Of a stretch of DNA of 62,488 nt, positions 39,018 through 49,463 are shown in pieces. The notes beneath the pieces were generated by a model. That model searched no databases and was not told the DNA's origin. It was given only the letters and a program-made list of their open reading frames with translations. Origin of the DNA: Mesostigma viride (lineage: Eukaryota > Streptophyta > Mesostigmatophyceae > Mesostigmatales > Mesostigmataceae); NCBI GenBank assembly GCA_009746045.1, contig RPFO01000594.1:872449-934936 (forward strand), given 5' to 3'. The position numbers and the translations under genes are program-made. Numbering within the stretch: the stretch's first letter is position 1; every line of letters starts with the position of its first letter.

Positions 39018-40768
39018 CTAGTTGCCATCAGTCTGGTAAGTGCCACGCGAGGCCAGCAGAACATCCAGATACGCCTGGTAGTGGGCCACATCATCGGCAT
39101 TGTCAGGCCTATCTACAGTGAGGAAAACATCGGCCCACACGCCATCAGGAAAAAGGCCCAGAAAGGCCCAGTAATACCTATGCTGCGTAAGAACGACCTG
39201 GCCACGGGCCCAGTCCAGGAAGCCACAGGCAAAGAGGCGTAGGAAAGGCTCTACCGCGATCAAACAGAGAGCCCGCAGGAGTAGGCGATGGTACCGGATC
39301 CGGGGACGCAAACCCGTAGGGAAGAACAGATCTATCAGAGGCTCCACGTTAGCCGGCCACATCCGGATGTGCCGAACCTCACGTGAGCGCCACCGACGAG
39401 CGCACTGTCGCGACCCGAACGTCTCTAGGTAGTCGCTAGCCCGAGGGGGAGGATGGCCACGGGAGTCCAGGCCCTGGCCCGGGAGGGGCGCTGGACGACG
39501 GGCATCCCACTCCAGGAGGGGCTGCAGGAGAACCGCGCCGTACGTAGCACCCGGCACCGCAGGAAACTCTACCGTAAGGGCATCTGAGGCCATAATGCCC
39601 AGAGGCGGAGGGTAAGCCCACTGGAAACCACCGTAGGTGTCCAAGTCATTGTGACGCCTAGCCCAGCGATACAGGACTCGCCGAACCAGGATCTCGCCCT
39701 GGAACACAGGATCAGCTAAAATAACCATATCGAAAGGAGGCCGATCAGTCTCAATGGGTAGGCGCCCACGGTCCCGCGGCACCCGACACACCTGGGAGAA
39801 CCTGTAGGACATGGGCGAAATGGACAGCTCCGGAGCGACGCGCGGGAGGTCACACTGTCGGCACGCAAGCGCTAACATACCATATCCGGGAACGGGCGAA
39901 TCTCGCGACTCCGGCGTAAAATGCACCACGGAGGGGGCACGTTCCCGGTCGCCCTGGGACAACTCCCATAGGGAGTCGGCAGCGCGGAGAGCGCGCTTAT
40001 CAACACCGCTGGTCCTAACAACCGTGGCCAGCGAGCGAGGGGCCGAAGGGGCAGGAACCGAAACAGGGGTAGGATCCTGCACAGGCGCAGAGGGAGCCGA
40101 CACCGCAGGAGGCCGCGACGGACCTGCAACCGCGGCTGACGACATGGCCTCCGCTGGAGGCGCACCCTCGGGCCGCATGTTGAAAATTGGGCCCGTAGGG
40201 ACAGGCACCTTACAAAAAAACTGACTGCCATCAAGACTCCAGTCCGGCACTGGAATCCTCTGAGGGGGGACCCCACTCCCAGAGCCTGGGCAGCCCACTC
40301 GTGTCGCCAAAGAAGCCCCGCAACGGCTGCGACGGAGCTTGGGAAGGCCCGGAAGCAGCGACGGCGGGCGAAATCGCCGCGGCAAAAGACTCACGCGGAG
40401 GCACAGGTAAGGCGACCCCAGGCGCGGAGGCAGTAGGAGGCGTAGGAGCCGCAGCAGCAGGCGAAACCGCAGCGACCGAGGGCTCGCCCTGGGGCGCAGG
40501 CGAAGCCGCAGTCGCCGAGGCAACATGAGGGGTAGGCGAAGCAGCAGCAACAGGCGCCACACCAGGCGCAACGGCAGCGGGCGACTGAGGCGCCAAGAAT
40601 GCCCCGAATGCCGAGGCTAAGGACTGGATCTAGGCCTGCCTTGCAGACACGGTAGCCGCAACATTGGCAGACTCTGGACCCACGTACGTCCAGAGGGATA
40701 GGAGACGGCTCCACCGACACGCGTCTCGTCGACGCCGACGATGACGGAACAGGGGAATCTACAAACAC
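39018..40768 (-). pseudogene. Unknown extra ORF of the Ty3-like element
   Basis: Protein-like sequence starts near 40768 (FVDSPVPSSSASTRRVS) with a Cys-rich piece (SRVCQCCGYRVCKAG). It changes frame into an Ala/Pro-rich stretch (40596-40231) and changes again near 40270 into a long frame ending at 39018. The last 250 residues look like a folded domain (FDMVILADPVFQGEILVRRV, YYWAFLGLFPDGVWADVFL). It lies where the integrase core would be expected, but no DDE motif is visible. The Arg/Leu-rich start of the long frame is a shadow of the Ala/Pro-rich frame. The function is unknown. Confidence 0.45.
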
Positions 40769-40789
40769 AAGGATCTCTACCCTTATTAT

Positions 40790-40971
40790 TCTTTCTAAAA
40801 GGTCCTACAAATTGCATCTACATCCTTTAAGAGGGAGGGCCAGTAGTAGGAACGGGTTACCAAATCCCGTACCCGTTTACCGCCCTGGTGAGCAACTAAA
40901 TCATGCAACTCAACAAGCAAGGAGGAGCGACAGATAGGAGGGACATAAAGGCGCCATTGAGGGGGAGAATC
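40790..40971 (-). pseudogene. Ty3-like integrase zinc-binding domain remnant
   Basis: The minus strand reads WRLYVPPICRSSLLVELHD, then LVAHQGGKRVRDLV, then YYWPSLLKDVDAICRTF and a stop. The H-x3-H and the first Cys of an HHCC integrase domain are clear. The second Cys pair member and the catalytic core are missing. The domain is separated from the upstream linker by the palindromic insert, whose target duplication GAATC flanks it. Confidence 0.65.
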
Positions 40972-41853
40972 AGTTACGTTAAATAGTGCCGGAACCTTTT
41001 GCCCACTGAGGCAAATCGGGCCGGAACACTATTTTGCCCGGAATAACCACTTCCGAGCACCCAAGTTAATTCGGCCGAATTAACTTGGGTGCTCGGAAGT
41101 GGTTATTCCGGGCAAAATAGTGTTCCGGCCCGATTTGCCTCAGTGGGCAAAAGGTTCCGGCACTATTTAACGTAACTAAAACCTGGCCTCATGGAGGGGG
41201 GACGAAGAGCCCGAGACATCCGCCTAGGCCGCTGAGCACGCACCACTAAATGCGCCGGAACTGCCTCAGTGAGGATTCGAACCCCTGACCTCCAAGGTGC
41301 ACAGGTTTTAGTTACGTTAAATAGTGCCGGAACCTTTTGCCCACTGAGGCAAATCGGGCCGGAACACTATTTTGCCCGGAATAACCACTTCCGAGCACCC
41401 AAGTTAATTCGGCCGAATTAACTTGGGTGCTCGGAAGTGGTTATTCCGGGCAAAATAGTGTTCCGGCCCGATTTGCCTCAGTGGGCAAAAGGTTCCGGCA
41501 CTATTTAACGTAACTAAAACCTGTGCACCTTGGAGGTCAGGGGTTCGAATCCTCACTGAGGCAGTTCCGGCGCATTTAGTGGTGCGTGCTCAGCGGCCTA
41601 GGCGGATGTCTCGGGCTCTTCGTCCCCCCTCCATGAGGCCAGGTTTTAGTTACGTTAAATAGTGCCGGAACCTTTTGCCCACTGAGGCAAATCGGGCCGG
41701 AACACTATTTTGCCCGGAATAACCACTTCCGAGCACCCAAGTTAATTCGGCCGAATTAACTTGGGTGCTCGGAAGTGGTTATTCCGGGCAAAATAGTGTT
41801 CCGGCCCGATTTGCCTCAGTGGGCAAAAGGTTCCGGCACTATTTAACGTAACT
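40972..41853. repeat. 882-bp perfect palindrome: three 206-bp palindromic units with two mirrored spacers
   Basis: Units at 40972-41177, 41310-41515 and 41648-41853 are each self-complementary, start AGTTACGTTAA, end TTAACGTAACT and centre on TCGGCCGA. The spacers (41178-41309 and 41516-41647) are exact reverse complements of each other, so the whole array is palindromic about 41412/41413. GAATC lies directly on both sides as a 5-bp target duplication. The spacer contains a Pol III B-box-like GGTTCGAATCC. Confidence 0.92.
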
Positions 41854-42663
41854 GAATCTGTTAACTGCACATATAAAAAAAAACCACCTACAAACTTACA
41901 GGGGTATTTACCTAACTGTTGGGGATGGGAGGCAATAGCAGCTAAAACTTCCGGCTCAGTGGCCGTAAATCTACTGGTAAGGCGTTCGAGATCCGAGGTA
42001 GGCATCGCTACAGAAGTATCTATATCAGGTTTAAAGAGTATCTATATCATAGGACTTTCCTGACCTAGTCGCTATATGGCTAAGCGATATAGAAATTTTA
42101 TTTTTCCCCTCCCCCCCCACAGAGACCACAGGAAGGGCCTCACACGGGAGAGAGAGTCCTACGTGAGAAAGTAGGTCAGGCATGCGAAGAACAGTATGAA
42201 AGAGGTAGGCATAATAATGTTCATCATCTGGTAGTTCACCATAAGGGGTTACACCAAGGGTGGTAGGAACTAGAGTAGTATTGAGAACATCTAAGTCCTC
42301 GAAAAAGGAATAATCTGCGCGGCGGGAGAGGGCATCAGGCACTACGTTATCTACACCTTTAACCTACTGAAGTCTAAAAGGGGAAAACTGTGCTAAAAAC
42401 TCCATCCAGCGCGCTTGACGAGGGGTAAGGTTGGGTTGGGAGAGCAGATGGGTAAGGGGACGATGATCCGTTTGTATAACTAATCTATAAGGATCTAGCT
42501 CACAGGGTTCATTCAGACAAACATCAAATTGGGCACCTTTAAGAAAGTGCTGCCACGCGTGGCAACAATACACCACAGCTAAGAGTTCCTGCTGGTGTAC
42601 AGGATAGTTACGCTCCGCGGGGAGCATTGTCCTAGAGATATACTCAATTGGCTGTAAGCCCTG
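41854..42663 (-). pseudogene. Ty3-like RNase H and linker fragment
   Basis: The minus-strand frames carry QPIEYISRTMLPAERNYPVH, ELLAVVYCCHAWQHFLKG, LVIQTDHRPLTHLLSQP and DALSRRADYSF, that is, a Ty3-type RNase H and its C-terminal edge, followed by a linker. It matches 47900-48690 of the plus-strand copy with substitutions and small indels. A stop interrupts the frame near 42363. Confidence 0.75.
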
Positions 42664-43229
42664 TGTTACGTCGCGTAACAATTCGTTGTAGTTACGGACG
42701 TAAATTAGGTCCTTTGCTTCGGTTGTTCCTAGGTTACGTGTAGTTCCAACTGGGACACTATTGTCCTCGTATCAGTACTGTGGTACAGTGGGTGCTTTTG
42801 GGGCGCCGCGCCGCGTACTTTATTAGTGGTCCTTATCCTTTGGTAGAATGTAGTGGACCAGCGTGCATCCGTGCATCTGCCTGTGTATCTGTATGCGAGG
42901 GCCAGGTCGGCCCGAGCATGTTGGACCGTTGGTGACCATTTATGCACGTTCCACCCCTCGTGTGGTCACTCGGCGTGTGTTAAATGAATTAACACATATA
43001 GGCTTGGGTCACGGCAGTGTAGTGTGTTTCCTTCCTCTATTCCTGGAATAAACGGGTTCGGGTAAATGGTTGTATGGCGTATTATAGCAACACATATACG
43101 TAAATGCATTGAGATCAGCTCCGTCTCGTTCGTCTTTCGCTAGGGGTTTGAGTAGAGGAGGCCTGACCAATTTAGGTAGTATCAGGCCCAGTAGAGGTAG
43201 AGGTGGAGGTAGAAGTTCAGGACGTAACA
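42664..43229 (+). repeat. 5' LTR of the plus-strand Ty3-like element
   Basis: 566 bp starting TGTTACGTCGCG and ending GACGTAACA, so the ends are an inverted TGTTAC/GTAACA. It is closely similar to 48689-49159. Confidence 0.75.
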
Positions 43230-43802
43230 ATGGTTCCGGAGGAACTTTCGTAGGTAGAGAACGAGACGACGGTCCTTTGTCACATACGCCTTTGCAAGAA
43301 CCCTTCCGCGTCCAGGGATACGAAGACGACACTTTCTTGACAGGTAATGGGCGGGTCGCCGTCAAGCTGGGAGAGTAGTGCTGCCCGGTTCGGGACACGA
43401 TCTGCCTAGATGCTAGACCTGCTCGTAGCGGATAAACCCTTTCGTAGATAGCTCCTTCGCCTTGTTTTCCTGCGCAAGTTCTCTTCCTGTCGTAGATAGA
43501 GGATAATTCTCTTCCTGTCGTAGATAGAGGATAATTGTTGGGTTCGGCAACAGTGAGACGAGTAGCGTCGTGGTAGACTACACCTTTTTCCTTCGTGCTG
43601 CTGTTTTATTAGACGGCCGCACCCGCAGAGATACGGATCGCTGCTTCTAGGACGAGCGCTGGACTATTCGGTCGCTGATTTTAGGACGAGCGCTGGACAA
43701 TTCCGCCCTCATGCTGCTTTCGGTGCTCCAGCCAGATCGCCCAGATAAGTCGCCTACTCCTTCTTCTAGCGTGACGTCATAAGACCCACCAGGTGCGTTA
43801 CC

Positions 43803-44195
43803 ATGAGCCAGCGTCGTGTTTTTACTGCTCCTTCCCATTCTTCCAGCGATAATAGCTTAGCCAAATATTACGTAGTGATTACGCCTCAATGGTCCGCCAT
43901 TTTCCTTTCTTGGTCCGACGCTAGGAAGATAGTTCAGAACCGTGTATACAACGTAATTAGGTATAAGAAATTTGTGACCTTTGAAGAAGCTCAGCAGTTC
44001 CTTATAGACCATAGTGAATCAGATTTAGGCCTACATGTACGTTCTATTCCTCATGGTCGTCCTCCTGTAGAAGCTCTAGTTTTTGCTACCCCTCCTTCTT
44101 CTCCCCCTAAACGGGTTGCATCCTCATCTACCTCAGATACTCCTCTCACCTTAGAGTTTGGTTCCCTATCCATTACTGTGGTTAAAAAGGATTGA
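43803..44195 (+). CDS. RNase H1-type hybrid-binding domain ORF of the Ty3-like element
   Basis: 130 codons from the ATG at 43803. Residues about 21-67 (KYYVVITPQWSAIFLSWSDA, VYNVIRYKKFVTFEEAQQFL) fit the RNase H1 N-terminal/caulimovirus viroplasmin-type domain, which binds RNA-DNA hybrids: an aromatic YYVV start, a W near the middle and a KKF...EEA end. The tail is Pro/Ser-rich. It lies upstream of gag as its own ORF. Such a domain is unusual in a Ty3-type element at this position. It could protect or present reverse-transcription intermediates, which is inference. Confidence 0.65.
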   Translation: MSQRRVFTAPSHSSSDNSLAKYYVVITPQWSAIFLSWSDARKIVQNRVYNVIRYKKFVTFEEAQQFLIDHSESDLGLHVRSIPHGRPPVEALVFATPPSSPPKRVASSSTSDTPLTLEFGSLSITVVKKD

Positions 44196-44286
44196 TTTTA
44201 ATTGTTTCTTTGTCTAAGACATGCAAGGTTTTGCCTTTTTCCTTTATTGCTTCCATTTAGATTCCTATTCCTTTACTTAATTAAAG

Positions 44287-46029
44287 ATGGATCCAGTGGG
44301 TGGAGATATGTCGCCTATACCTACCAATACTACTACTACTAATAATAATAATACTAATAACAATAACAATACTCGTGGTAACCGACGGGACTCCTTGGAA
44401 ACGGTGCACCATCTCACTCCTCAAGGTAATCTGCGTACCTCACCTCCTTCTCCTGTTACTGGTGGTCGCCGTCGTCCCTCAATTACCCCACCTACCTATG
44501 AACAACGTATGCATGTCAGATTTAGTGATGACCCCTCCTTTACCCTGAACCAGGCCCCTGCCCCTCCTGCAACCTTGGCTCAACCCTCAAGTAGGTCCTC
44601 ACTCCCTGACAATGCTTCTAGGCCTCCTCCCCATCCTGTGCCTTCCATCCCTGCTTTAACACGGGTCGTACCTCTGCCCCTGTCGGCCCTTCTGGGCGCC
44701 CTAGTGCAGTTCCCTTTTACCCACCTGCTTCCTGGTCCTACCCTGATACGGCCTACGAGGCTGCCCAGGTCCCTACCCGTGTGGCTGATTTAGAAGTTAA
44801 TAGTGATTTCAGCACCATGCCTCTAGATGACAGAAATTATGATCATTTTGCCTACTCCTCCCTTCGTGAGCAATATACTGTTCCCTTCTCCTATGGGCAC
44901 CATCCTGAAACGGTGGCCCCTTCTAGACCCCTATCCAAAACCTTTCCTCTTCCTTCTTTCTATCCCTCGTATGTAGCAGTGGAAGACAGTGGCCCTATGG
45001 GTAAAACTGACTTCTAATCCCCCTAAGCCCCCTGCTCTTCCCCTCTTTGCTAACCTACCCAAGTTGGATGTTAAGTCTACCCCTCAACAGTTTTTCACTT
45101 TTATTATGTTGCTTACCCAGAATACAGAGTCGTGGCAAAATCATAATAGATGGCGTCTCTCTGATGCTGTACTAGTCCCTCACTATCTTACTACCTGTAT
45201 TACTCCTGAGCTTGCTAACCTCATCCAGTGTGAGTCTTTGGCCTCTCATGCCTACCCTAACTCAGTAGCAGAATTGTTTAAGCGTTTAGAGAACCATTTA
45301 GTCCCTCCTGATGCAGATTGGCAGGATAGATTAGCCTTTGGTACCTTGCAGCAGGGTACTAAATCGTTTAAGGAGTATATGAAAGAATTTGATGCACAGA
45401 TGGTACGAATTAGGGATTTGTCGGGCGCAGAAGTACGTGCTCGCTTCCTACAAGGCCTCAGTAGACCCTTATTACGTGAAGTAAAGCGCCAGTTCTCTGC
45501 CTACCGTTTTACTGATCTGCCCCTCAAGCATGTGCGTCAGCATCTCTTACGAGTAGCAGATTTCTTCACCACTCCTTCTCTTCCTACCCGTTCCCGTATT
45601 AATAATATTATCCTTACCCCTGAGGAGGAGAACTCCTATGTAGAAGAATTAGATATTTGTGTTACTGACCTTTCAGCTCTGGATGTCTCTCATATCACAT
45701 GCTATCATTGTAAGGAAGTAGGTCATCTTAAACGTGAGTGCCCCAAGTTCCTTTCGGGTGCTCCCCCTCATCCCGACGCTCGCCCTCCTCGTACCCCTCA
45801 GCGTGCTCCTATTCGTCCCACTCCAGGACGCATTCCCTCAGCTACCCCTAGTAGGCTGAATGCTGTGCAGACAGGACCCCCAGGGTTCCCCTATGATAAT
45901 CAGGCTCCCGCACCCTCTTCGATCCCTCGTGACCCTCCAGCAGTGGCTTTTTCGCCAGGGTCTTCTTCGGGGTTAGTTCCTATGGATTTGGGGGGGAGGG
46001 GGAACAGTAGGCCTGTCAGCCGGGGGTAA
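44287..46029 (+). pseudogene. Ty3-like gag with zinc knuckle
   Basis: The reading passes through three segments (44287-44793, 44781-45017, 44989-46029), so small indels are present. The first is Asn/Thr/Pro-rich. The last holds a retroviral-type gag core (TPQQFFTFIMLLTQNTESW, DWQDRLAFGTLQQGTKSF, FKEYMKEFDAQMVRIRDLS) and a CCHC knuckle CYHCKEVGHLKREC near 45700. A Pro-rich tail follows. The product would form the virus-like particle and bind RNA. Confidence 0.7.
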
Positions 46030-46135
46030 CCTGGACAGGTCCTTAGATAGTACCCCAGATAATAATTTTTGCCTGCCTGTTTTTATAACCTCTGTAGGAG
46101 CTGAATCATCCCTACCACTACGTGTCCGTCCTCTT

Positions 46136-46869
46136 ATGTTCTTGAATGGTGGCTTAACCGTTCCCCATACTGTTGTAGACCCCTTTTTGCATGCTGATGA
46201 ACTCTTGAACGTCTCTGTGTTAGTGGATAGCGGTGCGGCTAGCTCCTTTGTGAGCGAGGCCCTAGTTAGGCGTTTAGGACTAGTCCCTATCCCTCAACAA
46301 AAACTGTCACTGTCCATTATGCTGACGGTCGCACCAGTCATTCCCCGGGTACGGTGTCCCTTCCCCTGGTCATACAAGGACGTACTGTCAACCTGACGGC
46401 CACTATAGGCCCTATCACTACCGCTGATGTATTACTAGGATTAGATTGGCACCAGGATAATAAGATTACTATTAATTATGATACCATGGTCATTTGGTTT
46501 CCAGATAGCTCTTACTGGGTACCGGAACGTCATTATAGATTAGAAAATTTATCCTTGGTAGACATTACTCCTCCTACACCTGTTGATCCTCCTGTAAGAC
46601 CTATACCTGAAGTATTAATGTCCAATGACGAATTGCGATCTGAACTAAAGGAATATGGATACCTATTATGTATGTTCCTTCAGTTAGAAGTACAGGAGAT
46701 ACCTATCACTAATAATAGTGTGGATATAGATGTAAACACAGTGGATACAATAGGAGTGGGATTTACTGAAAATGAAATAGTAAGATACATGGCTGTGATA
46801 GATTCCTCAAAAGTTTTGAAGAAAAGACTCCTTCTTATCCTCCTCCTCGTTCTGTTTTACACCGTGTAG
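46136..46869 (+). pseudogene. Ty3-like aspartic protease region
   Basis: The first frame has the catalytic strand SVLVDSGAASSFVSEALV, a normal D-S-G-A. The second frame (46354-46869) continues with the flap side and TADVLLGLDWHQDN, the closing hydrophobic-LLG motif. One frame change near 46355 separates them. Confidence 0.7.
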
Positions 46870-48703
46870 TTATCAAGGACGGTGCAGTTCCTACGCACTC
46901 TCCGATGTATAGAATGGGCCCTACCGAATTAAAGGAACTAAAACAGATTTTAGTGTCACTATTAGAAGCAGGATTGATAGAGCCTAGTAACTCCCCCTAC
47001 TCAGCTGGTGTCCTGTTAGTTCCTAAGCCAAATGGCAAGTTTCGCCTAGTTACTGATTATAGGAAGTTAAATGATATTACTGTGAAGTCTAAATACCCTC
47101 TACCTCGTATTGATGATATATTTAATAAGGTTAAAGGTTCCACTGTTTCACGGTACTGGATTGTGCGGATGGTTTTTGGCAACTGCGTATAGCTCCTGAG
47201 GATTGCCATAAAACCGCCTTTGCTACCCCTTTTGGTCATTACCAGTTTAGAGTAGCGGCTATGGGACTCTGTAACTCTCCTGCCTCTTTTCAAATGTTAA
47301 TGAATGAAGTGCTTAGACCTGTTATGGGAATTCTCACCTTCCTCAAGTGTCATCTGATTTAAAGGATCCTTCCTTCTCCTCTGTTTCTTTATCTGAGCAC
47401 GATCGTTCTTGTGCTCAAGCTTACTTAGATGATATCCTTATTTACTCTCCTGATTTTGAAACGCACCTACGTGATTTAAAGAAAGTATTAGAAATAATGG
47501 CTGAAAATTCTTTGTGGGCTCGCCGTGCTAAAGTTCGTTCTGGTAGGAGTGTACCATTTTTAGGACACGTTTTGTCAGATGCCGGGGTCGCTACCGACCC
47601 GGATAAAACTAAGTCAATTCAGGAATGGCCTACCCCTACCGACGTTAAAGGTGTACGTAGTTTTCTTGGGATTGCCTCTTACTATAGGCGTTTTATCCCG
47701 CGTTTCGCAACTATAGCAGCCCCTATTAATCATTTATTAAAGAAAGATATCCCCTTTGTCTGGAGTAGTGAATGTCAGTCGGCTTTTCAGTGTCTAAAAT
47801 CCCTACTCCTCTCTCCTCCCGTACTCATCCTACCGGATACTACGAAACCCTTTGTGCATGGTAGCTACAGACGCTAGTAAGGTAGCTATAGGGGGCGTCC
47901 TTCTCCAGGATCAGGGTCAGGGCTTACAGCCAATTGAGTATATCTCTAGGACAATGCTCCCTGCAGAGCGTAACTATCCCGTACACCAGCAGGAACTCTT
48001 AGCGGTGGTGTATTGTTGCCACACGTGGCAGCACTTTCTTAAAGGGGCTCAGTGTGATGTTTGCCTGAACGAACCCTGTGAGATAGATCCTTATAGATTA
48101 GTTATACAAACGGATCACCGTCCCCTTACCCATCTTCTCTCCCAACCCAACCTTACCCCTCGTCAAGCGCGCTGGATGGAGTTTTTAGCACAGTTTTCCC
48201 CTTTTAAACTTCAGTATGTTAAGGGTGTAGATAACATAGTACCAGATGCACTCTCCCGTCGCGCAGATTACTCCTTTTTCGAGGACCTGGATGTTCTCAA
48301 TACTACTCTAGTTCCTACTACTATGGGTGTAACCCCTTATGGTGAACTACCTGATGATGAATCCTATGCCTATCTCTTTCATACCGCTGTTCGCATGCCT
48401 GATCTCCTTTCTCACATAGGACTCTCTCTCCCGTGTGAGGCCCTTCCTGTGGTCTCGGTGGGGGGGGAGGGGAAAAATAAAATTTCTGTACCGCTTAGCC
48501 ATATAGCGACTAGGTCAGGAAAGTCTTATATTGATAATATAGTCCCTCTAGGACCTCCCCTTCTCTTTGGCAAGGCGGTAGGAGACCTCTTTAAACCTGT
48601 TCTGGATACCTCTGTAGCGATGCCTACCTCTGATCTTGAACGCCTTACCAGTAGATTTACGGCCACTGAGCCGGAAGCTTTAGCTGCCTGTTACGTCGCG
48701 TAA
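46870..48703 (+). pseudogene. Ty3-like reverse transcriptase and RNase H
   Basis: 46905-47192 carries GLIEPSNSPYSAGVLLVPK and FRLVTDYRKLN. 47200-47340 carries the following RT block in another frame. 47347-47877 carries AYLDDILIYS (YxDD) and SFLGIASYYRRFIP. 47852-48703 carries the RNase H (TDASKVAIGGVLLQ, TDHRPLTHLL). At least three frame changes are needed. No integrase follows: the frame runs straight into the 3' LTR. Confidence 0.8.
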
Positions 48704-49159
48704 CAAGTCGTTGTAGTTACGGACGTATATTAGGTCCTTTGCCTCGGTTGTTCCTAGGTTTACGTGTAATGCCTACTGGGACATTATTGTCCCCGTATCA
48801 GTACTGTGGTACATTGGGTGCTTTTGGGCGCCGCGCCGCGTACTTTATTAGTGGTCCTTATCCTTTGGTAGAATGTAGTGGACCAGCATGCATCTGTGCA
48901 TCGGCCTGTACATCCGTAGGTGAGGGCCAGGTCGGCCCGAGCAGGATGGACCGTTGGTGACCATTTATGCACGTTCTCTCCCTCGTTTGGTCACTCGGCG
49001 TGTGTTAAATGAATTAACACATATAGGCTTGGGTCACGGCAGTGTAGTGTGTTTCCTTCCTCTATTCCTGGAATAAACGGGTTCGGGTAAATGGTTGTAT
49101 GGCGTATTACAGCAACACATACGTGAATGCATTGAGATCAGCTCCGTCTCGTTCGTCTT
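48689..49159 (+). repeat. 3' LTR of the plus-strand Ty3-like element, truncated
   Basis: Starts TGTTACGTCGCGTAACAA and follows the 5' LTR to CTCGTTCGTCTT, then diverges. The terminal GTAACA is absent. Confidence 0.7.
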
Positions 49160-49463
49160 CTACGGCTTCGCAAGGTAACCCCCTATTTACTGCTTGTTTT
49201 GCTATTTAAATTGAATAGGCAATGGATATATGTTGTTAATTGATTGATTATTGAATAGGACACCATACTGCTTTATTGTAGGGCCACGGATAGCCCTTTA
49301 TTCTTCTGGTCGGCTGTTGCCGGTCCCATTCCTTCTCCTTAGCCTTATTGTTCAGGGGTGGCTGTTAGGAGGTAAAAAGTTCCCATCCCCTGAAGTGGGA
49401 AAGTGAGAGCTCTGCCTGCGTTGTTGCCCTCTTTATTGCGCGCGTGCAGATGGCCAGGGTCGA

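Larger units (their letters stand above)
38077..42663 (-). mobile_element. Ty3-like LTR element, minus orientation, 5'-truncated
   Basis: It reads from RNase H (about 42660) through a degenerate integrase zinc-binding domain, an unknown ORF (39018 to about 40770) and a purine tract to its 3' LTR at 38077-38646. The reverse transcriptase, gag and 5' LTR are absent: the copy begins exactly where the LTR of the plus-strand relative starts at 42664. A palindromic insert (40972-41853) interrupts the region between RNase H and integrase. It is about 80-90% similar to the plus-strand copy by eye. Confidence 0.75.
42664..49159 (+). mobile_element. Ty3-like LTR element, plus orientation, degenerate
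   Basis: The 5' LTR is 42664-43229. It is followed by a likely primer-binding site starting TGGTTCCGG at 43231, an accessory ORF with a hybrid-binding domain, gag, protease, reverse transcriptase and RNase H. The 3' LTR begins at 48689 directly after the linker, so integrase and the later ORF seen in the minus copy are deleted. The 3' LTR also lacks its last 70-95 bp. Pol runs through at least four frames, so this copy is inactive. Confidence 0.8.

Noticed and set aside
41516-41647. A tRNA gene
   Set aside because: Only the T-arm and acceptor side are tRNA-like. No anticodon arm, D-arm or A box can be placed.
40972-41853. CRISPR array (regular repeats separated by spacers)
   Set aside because: The repeats are 206-bp palindromes and the spacers are mirror copies of one sequence. 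There are no cas genes and the DNA is eukaryotic.
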